Shown: in pieces, positions 45,760 to 52,948 of the stretch
Layout: the number at the start of each line of letters is the position of its first letter
How positions within the stretch are numbered: position 1 is the stretch's first letter
Source: Saprospiraceae bacterium
Lineage (GTDB): Bacteria > Bacteroidota > Bacteroidia > Chitinophagales > Saprospiraceae
Direction: 5' to 3'
DNA: 52,948 nucleotides
NCBI GenBank assembly: GCA_016717655.1
Contig: JADKFC010000019.1
Coordinates: forward strand, 1-52,948
Program-made: the position numbers and the translations under genes
The notes under the pieces: model-generated
The model's input: the letters and a program-made list of their open reading frames with translations, nothing else
Told to the model about the DNA's origin: nothing
The model's database searches: none

Positions 45760-47444
45760 TGAAAAATGCAAATAGAAGAAAATTTCTTCGGCAGTTATCT
45801 GTCTTAGGTGCTGCTGTAAGTACTGCAGCTCCAGTTCAATGGGCACTGGGAAAAGAGAAGTTGGATCTGGTCTTAGAAGGAAAGGACAAAGAGGTGAAAA
45901 TTGGCATTTTTCAAACCACCGATGTGCATTGTCAGATCCATGCCCACGACGAAATGTTTTGGGAAAATGATGAAATGGTTTTCAGAAAGACCGGTGGTTA
46001 CGGGCCTTTACGTTCTACACTCAATCAATTGAGATCAAGCTATAAACAAAGCTTTGCAGTAGATACTGGAGATATGTTTCAGGGCAGCGAGCTGAGTGTC
46101 AAAACCACAGGCGAAGCCTTTGTTCCCATTCTAAATACCATGGGCTATGATCTCTATCTGCCCGGCAATTGGGAGGTGATTTATGGGAAGAAAAAAATGC
46201 AAACCCTTCTAGGCTCTCTCAATGCACCTAAAGTTTGTGCCAATATGTATCACGATACAGGAGGGGGTGTTAAAGGAGAATTGATCTTTCCACCTTATTA
46301 TATCTGGTATGTGGAAGGTATAAAAATTGGCTTTCTGGGATATACTGACCATTTGGTACCCCTTAGACAGAGTCCTAATTATAGCAAAGGTATAGTCTAT
46401 ACCAAGCCGGATGAAAATCTTAAACATTATGTTGACATCCTTAAAAATCAGGAACAATGTGATTTTGTGATCATGGTAGCCCATCTTGGCTTGTCGCAGC
46501 AGATTGCCCTGGCCAATAATGAAGATGCAGCAGGCATCGATTATATTTTTGGTGGCGATACCCATGAAAGGGTGCGCAAACCAATTGAATGCAAATTTTC
46601 AAAAGTAGTGGAGCCGGGCGCCTTTGGTTCCTTTATTGGTAAATTGGAACTCACTATTTCTAAGGGAAAAATTATAAGTGACTCCTATTCATTGGTTGAG
46701 GTCGATGCATCAAAACATAAACCTGACAAAGGAATGGAGGTTTTAATAGAGAAGGCAGAATCGGTATTTAAAAAAGATATCAATACGGTGGTTGGCTATA
46801 GTACCATTCCACTTTACCGGTATTTTGTAATTGAGAATACAATAGATACAATGGTTCTGGATGCTTTAAGTTGGAAGTACCCCGATGTGGATATAGTGCT
46901 CTCCAACGGCTTTAGATTTTGTCCTCCAAGGGCTACCCCAGACCATACCGGCAATATACCCATTGTGCATGGATACATCTATGACATGTTACCTGTTGAC
47001 AGCACCATTCGCACAGCAAAAGTGACGGGCAGCCAGCTTATGGAATGGTTAGAAAAAGAACTAAACAATGTCTTTGCTAAGGATGCATCCAAAAGGTTTG
47101 GTGGTTGGGTGGTGAAGTTTAAAGGGATGCAGGTGAAATTTTATGCCTTTGGCGAAACCGGCAAGCGGGTACAGGAAGTAAGTATCCGCGGTAAAGCCAT
47201 TGAGGCAACAAGCATGTACTCGGTGTTAGCTTGCGAGAGGGATGGAGATCCTGCAGATGTGTTGTGTAGAATCAAAGGAGTGGCAGAAGCAAAAAATAAG
47301 GCAGAGACCCTGCACCAGGTAATGGTAGGATATTTGGCGGTAGCTTCACCGGTGACACCAAAGCCCCAACGCAACGCAGTTGCCCTTGATGCACCTGAAA
47401 CCCTGCTTACTCAGGTAAGTGGCGTAGCTTATAATTTTCATTGA
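45759..47444 (+). CDS. SoxB-like Tat-exported metallohydrolase (5'-nucleotidase superfamily)
   Basis: A 561-residue periplasmic enzyme with a Tat signal (N-R-R-K-F-L-R-Q-L, residues 5-13). Dimetal ligands are Asp 55, His 57, Asp 102/105, Asn 137, His 242 and His 269. The usual nucleotidase GNHE is GNWE here, as in SoxB-type enzymes, and the C-terminal half has the S-N-G-F-R-F and G-G-W-V-V-K-F-K-G-M patches comparable to SoxB. SoxB hydrolyses sulfate from a carrier-bound S-sulfonate. An ordinary 5'-nucleotidase role is the alternative, but the operon favours sulfur. Start taken at the ATG overlapping the DsrE stop. Confidence 0.75.
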   Translation: MKNANRRKFLRQLSVLGAAVSTAAPVQWALGKEKLDLVLEGKDKEVKIGIFQTTDVHCQIHAHDEMFWENDEMVFRKTGGYGPLRSTLNQLRSSYKQSFAVDTGDMFQGSELSVKTTGEAFVPILNTMGYDLYLPGNWEVIYGKKKMQTLLGSLNAPKVCANMYHDTGGGVKGELIFPPYYIWYVEGIKIGFLGYTDHLVPLRQSPNYSKGIVYTKPDENLKHYVDILKNQEQCDFVIMVAHLGLSQQIALANNEDAAGIDYIFGGDTHERVRKPIECKFSKVVEPGAFGSFIGKLELTISKGKIISDSYSLVEVDASKHKPDKGMEVLIEKAESVFKKDINTVVGYSTIPLYRYFVIENTIDTMVLDALSWKYPDVDIVLSNGFRFCPPRATPDHTGNIPIVHGYIYDMLPVDSTIRTAKVTGSQLMEWLEKELNNVFAKDASKRFGGWVVKFKGMQVKFYAFGETGKRVQEVSIRGKAIEATSMYSVLACERDGDPADVLCRIKGVAEAKNKAETLHQVMVGYLAVASPVTPKPQRNAVALDAPETLLTQVSGVAYNFH

Positions 47445-47456
47445 TGATTAAATAAA

Positions 47457-48895
47457 ATGATCAAACTAATACCAGGTTGGATGAAGTGGGCATGGATGTC
47501 CTGCTTCATGGCTTTCTATTTTACCGCCATCGCACAGCACCAGGAACTCAATGAAAGACCTGGTATCTGGAAAAACGAAGGTGAGAGCAGAGACACCCAA
47601 AAACTCATTGATATCTTTAAGCACGGCAAGGTAAGTGGGCATTTTAGAAGTTTTTTAATGCAAACTCAAAACAAGGGTGTTTTAAAAGATGACAGGGCCC
47701 TTGCCATGGGAGGGGGACTTAAATTTGAGACCGCCCAGTACCATGGATTCAAGTTTGGACTGAGTGGGGTCTATGTTTTTAACGTAGCTTCAACTGAGCT
47801 GTTAAAGCCCGACCCACAACAGGGCAGCCCAATAGATATGAGATTGGTTTGTTCGACCTGGCACCCAAGGACAATGAATTGGATGTAAGCAGGCTGGAAG
47901 AATTGTACCTGAGTTGGCAAAAAAGCAAATTGACATTGACCCTCGGCAAGCAACACATCAATACACCCTTTATTAACCTTCAGGATGGTAGGATGAGACC
48001 TACGGCCGTCGATGGACTTTGGCTTTCCTGGAAAGGCACAAAATACATCGCACTTGAAGGAGGGTTCATTTATGGCATTTCTCCCCGAAGTACCTCCCGT
48101 TATTTTGAGGTGGGACCTGCTATCGGCTTGTATCCCGGTGGAGTAAATACCAAAGGACAGGCTTCAGCTTACAAAGGAAAATTAGATGTTCCCGGCATTC
48201 TTTATGCAGGAGTTAACGGCACATTAAACAAACAATGGAAATGGCAGACCTGGCAAATGATGGTTTTAGATCTTTTTTATTCATCTTACTATCAATTGGA
48301 TTATGCCAAAAATATTTCTGAAAATTCAAAATGGAATGCTGCTGTGCAGTTGATTTATCAGCAGGAGACAGGCACCGGTGGGGTGAGTGATGAGGCATTC
48401 AGGTATATGGATAAGGGCGCCAAGGCTTTGACCTTTGGTTCTAAACTTGCCTATACTAAAAGGAATGGTTCATTGACACTGGCCTATAATCGAATAACTC
48501 CAATGGGCAGGTATCTGATGCCTAGAGAATGGGGCAGAGATGCCTTTTTTACATTTATGCCAAGAGAAAGAAATGATGGGTATGGAGATGTTCATGCAGT
48601 AACCTTACAATGGGCACGTAATTTTGTCAACCAAAGATGTAAACTCACCCTAACTGCGGGATATTTTGATCTTCCGGATGTTAAAAATTTCTCCCTGAAT
48701 AAATATGGCATGCCTTCTTATGCCCAGGCCAATGTAGATGTGCGTTATAGTTTTGCCGGCTGGCTCAAAGGCCTGGAAGGGCAGGTTTTATATGTGCATA
48801 AGTGGAAAATGGGAGAAATTTATGGCAACGATAAATTTGTTTACAATAAAGTAGACATGTCTCTTTTAAATGTGGTACTAAACTTTTACTTTTAG
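47457..48895 (+). CDS. Outer-membrane porin, OprD-like (frameshifted)
   Basis: A signal peptide precedes G-K-V-S-G-H-F-R-S-F-L-M and a beta-barrel pattern with alternating aromatic strands, ending in N-F-Y-F, the C-terminal aromatic expected of a porin. The first frame stops at 47888 and the rest continues from about 47830 in the next frame. Restoring one C in the CCC at 47828-47830 gives S-P-N-R-Y-E-I-G-L-F-D and a ~480-residue protein. Last of the sulfur operon; it may admit thiosulfate or let sulfate leave. Confidence 0.82.
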
Positions 48896-48909
48896 GCGTA
48901 AAAAATGCC

Positions 48910-49314
48910 ATGAAGGTTGCAAAGAAACAAGTGCCGGAAGAAATCAACACCTTTATTGCTCAGTTTGACCCCACAAGTCAGAGCACTCTCTGGGAATTGA
49001 GGGAGCTGATTGCTAAATATGCTGCTAATTCAACTGAATTGATAAGTTATGGAGTGGCTTGTTTCAAAACTGAATACATGTTGGTTGGATATGGAGGTGG
49101 CAAAGGTTTTTGCAGTCTTTATGTAATGGATCCCGCCCTGATTAAAAAACACAAGGATATGCTAAAACCCTATAAGTCATCAGGAGGAACCGTTCATTTT
49201 GTCCCTGGAGACCCGTTGCCGGAGAAATTGATTGCTTTGCTGGTCAAACAAAGGGTAGAAGACAACCATATGCGCTGGCTGGAAAAAAATCAACGTAAGC
49301 AAGCAAAGTCATAG
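48910..49314 (+). CDS. DUF1801 protein
   Basis: A 134-residue small cytoplasmic protein of the DUF1801 (YdhG/CyaY-like) family, with the E-L-I-S-Y-G-V-A-C-F-K core and a Y-K-S-S-G-G-T-V-H-F motif. A role in iron handling has been proposed for the family but is not established. It begins 14 nt after the porin and may be the tail of the operon. Confidence 0.85.
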   Translation: MKVAKKQVPEEINTFIAQFDPTSQSTLWELRELIAKYAANSTELISYGVACFKTEYMLVGYGGGKGFCSLYVMDPALIKKHKDMLKPYKSSGGTVHFVPGDPLPEKLIALLVKQRVEDNHMRWLEKNQRKQAKS

Positions 49315-49421
49315 CCCGGCGCAATTCTGTTACATGGGATCATAGCAAGTCCAAACGTAAAAAGCAAACCAGGTTCAGATTTCATTGAATATCATTAAAG
49401 TGCTTTTCACAAAAAAATAAA

Positions 49422-50084
49422 ATGTATAAAGCTTGTATAAGACTGTATGGTTTTATTGGCTCTGGTAGAAAAAGGCTTCTATTGGGCTTATTGCTATTGA
49501 TCAATCTTAGCCATACAGGCCTTACCCAAAATTGGGACATACAAATATTGAGAGATGTTAACCTTCATCGAAATAAAGATTTTGATCCTTTTTTTCGACA
49601 TGTATCAAACTCAGTACTTCCTCTAACCCTAGGCCTGCCTCTGGGGGTGCTGGCTTATGAACAAGCTATTATCAAAACAACATCATCAAAAAGAAGGGGA
49701 GTAGAAATGTTTGCTGTTGCCATCGGCACTGTGGCTTTGTCGCAGGGTATCAAATGGACCTTGAATAGAGAAAGGCCCTATGATAAATATCCGGATATCG
49801 ATAATGTGTACTTTGCAAACGACCCTTCATTTCCTTCCGGCCATACAGCATCTGCATTTGCGTTGGCTACTTCTGCAACTTTGATTTGGCCCAAATGGTA
49901 TGTAGCGGTTCCGGCCTACACATGGGCTGGGAGTGTTGCTTATTCCCGTATGCACCTCGGACTTCATTATCCCAGCGATATAGCAGCTGGAGCGGCCTTA
50001 GGAGCAGGAACTGCCTATCTCTGTCATTATCTGAATCAAAAATTATTCAGAAAGAAAAAAGACACTGTTTTGCTAACATTCTGA
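49422..50084 (+). CDS. PAP2-family membrane phosphatase
   Basis: A 220-residue membrane protein with the three phosphatase motifs: K-W-T-L-N-R-E-R-P, P-S-F-P-S-G-H and S-R-M-H-L-G-L-H-Y-P-S-D. It probably dephosphorylates a lipid phosphate such as undecaprenyl pyrophosphate or phosphatidic acid. Stands alone between the sulfur operon and the TetR gene. Confidence 0.92.
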   Translation: MYKACIRLYGFIGSGRKRLLLGLLLLINLSHTGLTQNWDIQILRDVNLHRNKDFDPFFRHVSNSVLPLTLGLPLGVLAYEQAIIKTTSSKRRGVEMFAVAIGTVALSQGIKWTLNRERPYDKYPDIDNVYFANDPSFPSGHTASAFALATSATLIWPKWYVAVPAYTWAGSVAYSRMHLGLHYPSDIAAGAALGAGTAYLCHYLNQKLFRKKKDTVLLTF

Positions 50085-50191
50085 TGGGTTATAAGTGCTC
50101 CTATAAGGCAGATTTTTAAAGTAATAAGGTGGATTAGTCTCTCATTTTAAAAAAAATGGCGATTCATATTGCATGGATGAAATATTCACTA

Positions 50192-50227
50192 TATATTTGT
50201 CAACCAAATGGTTTAACCAAATGGTTG
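50192..50227 (+). promoter_or_regulatory. TetR promoter with overlapping operator
   Basis: TATATTTG (50192-50199) is a -7 element. Directly after it, 50201-50227 contains two copies of AACCAAATGGTT in an inverted arrangement (CAACCA at one end, TGGTTG at the other). A dimeric TetR bound here would block the start site, so the regulator likely represses its own operon. Confidence 0.65.
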
Positions 50228-50257
50228 AATTTTATTAACTGACACGAAATCAGGAAT

Positions 50258-50872
50258 TTGGAAGAAATTATTAGCACCGAAGAAAAGATTAAAAGAGCGG
50301 CAGAACAAGTTTTTTTACTGAGGGGACTTGAGGGGGCCCGAATGCAGGAAATAGCGGATGAAGCGGGTATCAACAAAGCCATGCTTCACTATTATTTTAG
50401 GAACAAAGAGACCTTGTTTGATGTAATATTGAGTGAAAAATTGTTTGAAGTCTTCGGAGCCTTTCAAATTTGGTTTCAAACTGAGTTGCCTTTATCGGTG
50501 CGGGTGAGGCAATTTGTCAATGCAGAGATTGACATCATAAGTACCTTTCCTGTTTTACCCCTCTTTGTTTTGACCGAGGCGAGAAAAAATCCAGAGCTCA
50601 TTCCTCAAAAATTAGGACATCTGCCCATTGCCAGCTTAAGAAAAAGTTTTGAAAAAATGTTGGAAGAAGAAGCTTCGAAAGGTAATATGAGAAAAACCAC
50701 CCCTGAAGAATTATTGGTCAACACCGTATCTCTTTGCATATATCCCATTATTGCTTCACCTGTCTTTAGGTTCATTTTAGATCTTTCAGACGAGAGATAC
50801 AATAACTTTATGCAGGATAGAAAAATAATGGTAGCCGATTGGATGATCAGGGAATATCAAATTATAAATTAA
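50258..50872 (+). CDS. TetR/AcrR family repressor
   Basis: A 204-residue regulator. The N-terminal helix-turn-helix (I-K-R-A-A-E-Q-V-F-L-L-R-G-L-E-G-A-R-M-Q-E-I-A-D-E-A-G-I-N-K-A-M-L-H-Y-Y-F written in single residues) is canonical. The C-terminal ligand-binding domain is variable. The start is TTG at 50258. It is first in an operon with TolC, HlyD and an ABC ATPase, so it most likely controls this exporter in response to its substrate. Confidence 0.93.
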   Translation: MEEIISTEEKIKRAAEQVFLLRGLEGARMQEIADEAGINKAMLHYYFRNKETLFDVILSEKLFEVFGAFQIWFQTELPLSVRVRQFVNAEIDIISTFPVLPLFVLTEARKNPELIPQKLGHLPIASLRKSFEKMLEEEASKGNMRKTTPEELLVNTVSLCIYPIIASPVFRFILDLSDERYNNFMQDRKIMVADWMIREYQIIN

Positions 50873-50876
50873 GGCG

Positions 50877-52151
50877 ATGAATAAAATATTTCAAAAAGCT
50901 TTTTGTGCTTTGGTTTTTATGGTTGGAATGCAGTCCTTAGACTTGAGGTCGCAAAGCACCATGAGCCTGCAACAAGTAATCAGAGAGGCCAGCCAGCATA
51001 CTTCTTTGTCGACTCTGGAAGGCATGCTTCAAAAAGAAAATGAGGCCGGTATTTCGAACATCAACAAAAAATGGCTGCCTCAGCTTCAGTTGCAGGCACA
51101 GGCAAGTTACCAGTCTGAGACTTCAGGGATCGATTTGTCTTTTCCGGGCATCAACATACCCAGACTTTCAAAAGACCAATATAAAATTCAGGCAGATATA
51201 TCACAACTGGTTTATGATGGTGGTACCACCTCGGCGCTTAGGCAATTGCAAAGACAGAAAACGGATCTTGAAAAGAATGTGGTTTCTAATGAAATCGATG
51301 CCATTGCAGAAACAGCCATTCAAGTTTACTATGCTGTAGCAGAAGCCGAACAAAGATTGAAACAAACCGCGCTCACTATCCAGGATTTGGAAGCAGGCAT
51401 TCAGCGGGCAAAAGTGGCCATTGAAGCGGGAGTTATGTTGGCTTCGGATGGAGATCACTTGAGGGCAGAACTACTTAAACTTACTTCCTTTAAAGAAGAA
51501 ATCGAAGCAACTACCAGGGCCGGCTATGAAGCACTTGCTCTTCTGACAGGCAAAAAAATAGAAAAACTTCAACTCGAAGATGCCTTGTTGCCAGACACAA
51601 TGTTGAACAGCGGAGCCCCCTTTATGGTGCAATTTGATCTACAAAAATCGATGGCCCAGGCCAATGGCCAACTTGAAAATACTGCCATCCGACCCAAGCT
51701 GTCTCTCTTTGCACAAACAGGGTATGGCAAGCCCGGGTTAAACTTTCTAAAAAACGAATTTGAACCTTATTACATAGCAGGATTGAAACTCTCTTGGCAA
51801 TTATCTGCTTTTTACACGTATCACAATCAACGACAGCTAACCGACCTGGCAATGGCCAAATCTGAAGCCAGGAAAACTGAGCTTAGCAATCGAAAAATGA
51901 TTAAAAACAGGCAGCTATTCAATGACTGGGATCGATTAAACAAATCATCTGCCAGAGACGAAGAAATGGTGGCACTCAGAGAAAAGATATTGTCCACTGC
52001 AGAAGTGCAGCTCGCCAATGGCAATATAACTGCCTCTGAATACCTGGTCAAACTGAATGACGTAGCTGAAGCCAGGATCAACCAGGAACTCAATGAAATC
52101 AAAAAGAATAAAAATATTTGGTTAATGCAAATAAACATGGGATGGCTATGA
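50877..52151 (+). CDS. TolC-family outer-membrane efflux protein
   Basis: A 424-residue protein with a signal peptide, long helical segments and beta strands in the TolC pattern. It has two repeat halves and an ending W-L-M-Q-I-N-M-G-W-L. It would form the outer-membrane duct of the exporter. It begins 4 nt after tetR and its stop overlaps the HlyD start by ATGA. Confidence 0.9.
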   Translation: MNKIFQKAFCALVFMVGMQSLDLRSQSTMSLQQVIREASQHTSLSTLEGMLQKENEAGISNINKKWLPQLQLQAQASYQSETSGIDLSFPGINIPRLSKDQYKIQADISQLVYDGGTTSALRQLQRQKTDLEKNVVSNEIDAIAETAIQVYYAVAEAEQRLKQTALTIQDLEAGIQRAKVAIEAGVMLASDGDHLRAELLKLTSFKEEIEATTRAGYEALALLTGKKIEKLQLEDALLPDTMLNSGAPFMVQFDLQKSMAQANGQLENTAIRPKLSLFAQTGYGKPGLNFLKNEFEPYYIAGLKLSWQLSAFYTYHNQRQLTDLAMAKSEARKTELSNRKMIKNRQLFNDWDRLNKSSARDEEMVALREKILSTAEVQLANGNITASEYLVKLNDVAEARINQELNEIKKNKNIWLMQINMGWL

Positions 52152-52914
52152 TGATCAAAATGATAAATGTGAAAACGATGAGCAATAAAGGTTATTTTTT
52201 TTCTGCCTTGTTTTTTAGTGCGATGATATTATTCCTGCACAGTTGTAAGGGAGATGGTTTATTACACGATGCAAGCGGTAGCTTGAAGCAGATGAAATTA
52301 TCATTGCTGCAGAAGCCATGGGAGCTGTGGTAAGCATGCAACAAAAAGACGACATCGATGGCAAAACAGAAGTAATGCAAAAACAATTAGCAGCCATCAA
52401 CAGCAAGATCGATGTATTGAAGGCCCAATACGAAAGTACAGCTGCCGCTGTCAGGATCCAAAACAGGGGTTTGCTGAGTGAGGTAAAACCACTTGAAAAG
52501 AAAGGCGAAATCCTGAGTGATCAGCTTTTGCGAACCAGGATAATAGCACCATCAGATGGCATTGTACTCACCCAATACGTAAGAGAAGGTGAATGGGTAA
52601 GTCCGGGCAAGGCCATTTGTAAAATTGCCAATCTCGATGAGATGACCCTAAGAGCATACATTTCAGGAGATCAGCTACCCAATGTGAAATTAGGTCAAAA
52701 AGTAAACGTATATATCGAATCAGGTGATGAAAAAGAAAAAACCTATACGGGTACCTTGTCATGGATAGCCGATAAAGCCGAATTCACACCCAAAACCATC
52801 CAGACCCGCGATGAGAGGACCCAACTGGTTTATGCAGTAAAAATTAAGGTGAAGAACGATGGTCACATTAAAATTGGCATGTACGGTGAGGTAGACCTTA
52901 GCCCAAAATCATGA
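52148..52914 (+). CDS. HlyD-type periplasmic adaptor (frameshifted)
   Basis: Begins with a lipoprotein signal (F-L-H-S-C). The first frame breaks at 52283-52284; one extra T (AGCTTG to AGCTTTG) gives A-S-G-S-F-E-A-D-E-I-I-I-A-A-E-A-M-G, joining the downstream frame that carries the coiled coil and the I-A-P-S-D-G-I-V-L barrel. The repaired protein is only ~255 residues and the first lipoyl half appears short, so a further small deletion is possible. It links the inner ABC pump to TolC. Confidence 0.8.
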
Positions 52915-52948
52915 TCAGCGTTAGGCACATATCAAAAAGTTATGGTAA
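52911..52948 (+). CDS. ABC transporter ATP-binding protein (5' end only)
   Basis: Twelve codons are visible: M-I-S-V-R-H-I-S-K-S-Y-G, the typical opening of an ABC ATPase just before its A-loop. The ATG overlaps the HlyD stop by ATGA. The rest lies beyond the window. Confidence 0.75.
   Translation, partial: MISVRHISKSYG

Overview
The window looks like a chromosome segment of a Bacteroidota bacterium, plausibly Saprospiria or a relative. The evidence is a type IX secretion (T9SS) C-terminal sorting domain on a very large secreted protease, a PorP/SprF-family protein, LytTR/LytS-type signalling with a Reg_prop sensor, a DUF4249-like lipoprotein, and repeated Bacteroidota-type -7 promoter elements (TAnnTTTG). 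No rRNA, phage or CRISPR array is visible. The exact lineage is inference.

Layout. 0-2.4 kb: GMC oxidoreductase and DUF1003 protein. 2.5-3.5 kb: a decayed REP-associated (Y1/HUH) transposase filled with a 24-bp minisatellite, then tRNA-Gly and tRNA-Leu. 3.8-23.9 kb: mostly housekeeping and envelope genes (YbdK-type ligase, M48 peptidase, cation/H+ antiporter, alaS, DUF4249-like lipoprotein, WbqC, HerA-like ATPase, LptF/G permease, NrtR-like regulator, trxA, M23 peptidase, TPMT-like methyltransferase, folP, PorP/SprF, amidase, DUF486). 23.9-33.5 kb: a Reg_prop histidine kinase with LytTR regulator, and a ~1,930-residue T9SS-exported subtilase with eight MopE-like calcium/metal-binding repeats. 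33.7-48.9 kb: a redox and sulfur island. 48.9-52.9 kb: DUF1801, PAP2 phosphatase, and a TetR/TolC/HlyD/ABC export operon running off the end.

The sulfur island is the most interesting part. Two CstB-like persulfide dioxygenase-rhodanese paralogs flank a TauE-type exporter and a type II sulfide:quinone oxidoreductase. Downstream is an operon of two YeeE/YedE sulfur transporters, a TsdA-like dihaem cytochrome c, a secreted single-cysteine DsrE protein, a Tat-exported SoxB-like hydrolase and an outer-membrane porin. Together they could oxidise thiosulfate in the periplasm without SoxYZ or SoxXA, import sulfane sulfur, burn it to sulfite and export that. Three to four promoters in the island share a Crp/Fnr-like palindrome (GTNAC-N4-GTNAC) placed 22 nt before the -7 element, so they look like one regulon. 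The regulator is not in the window.

Assembly quality matters here. Six unrelated genes (antiporter, alaS, DUF4249-like lipoprotein, S8 peptidase, porin, HlyD) are each broken by a small indel at a short homopolymer or a base doublet, and the reading frame is restored by changing one or two bases. This pattern points to uncorrected sequencing indels rather than gene decay, and these genes are annotated here at their repaired extents.
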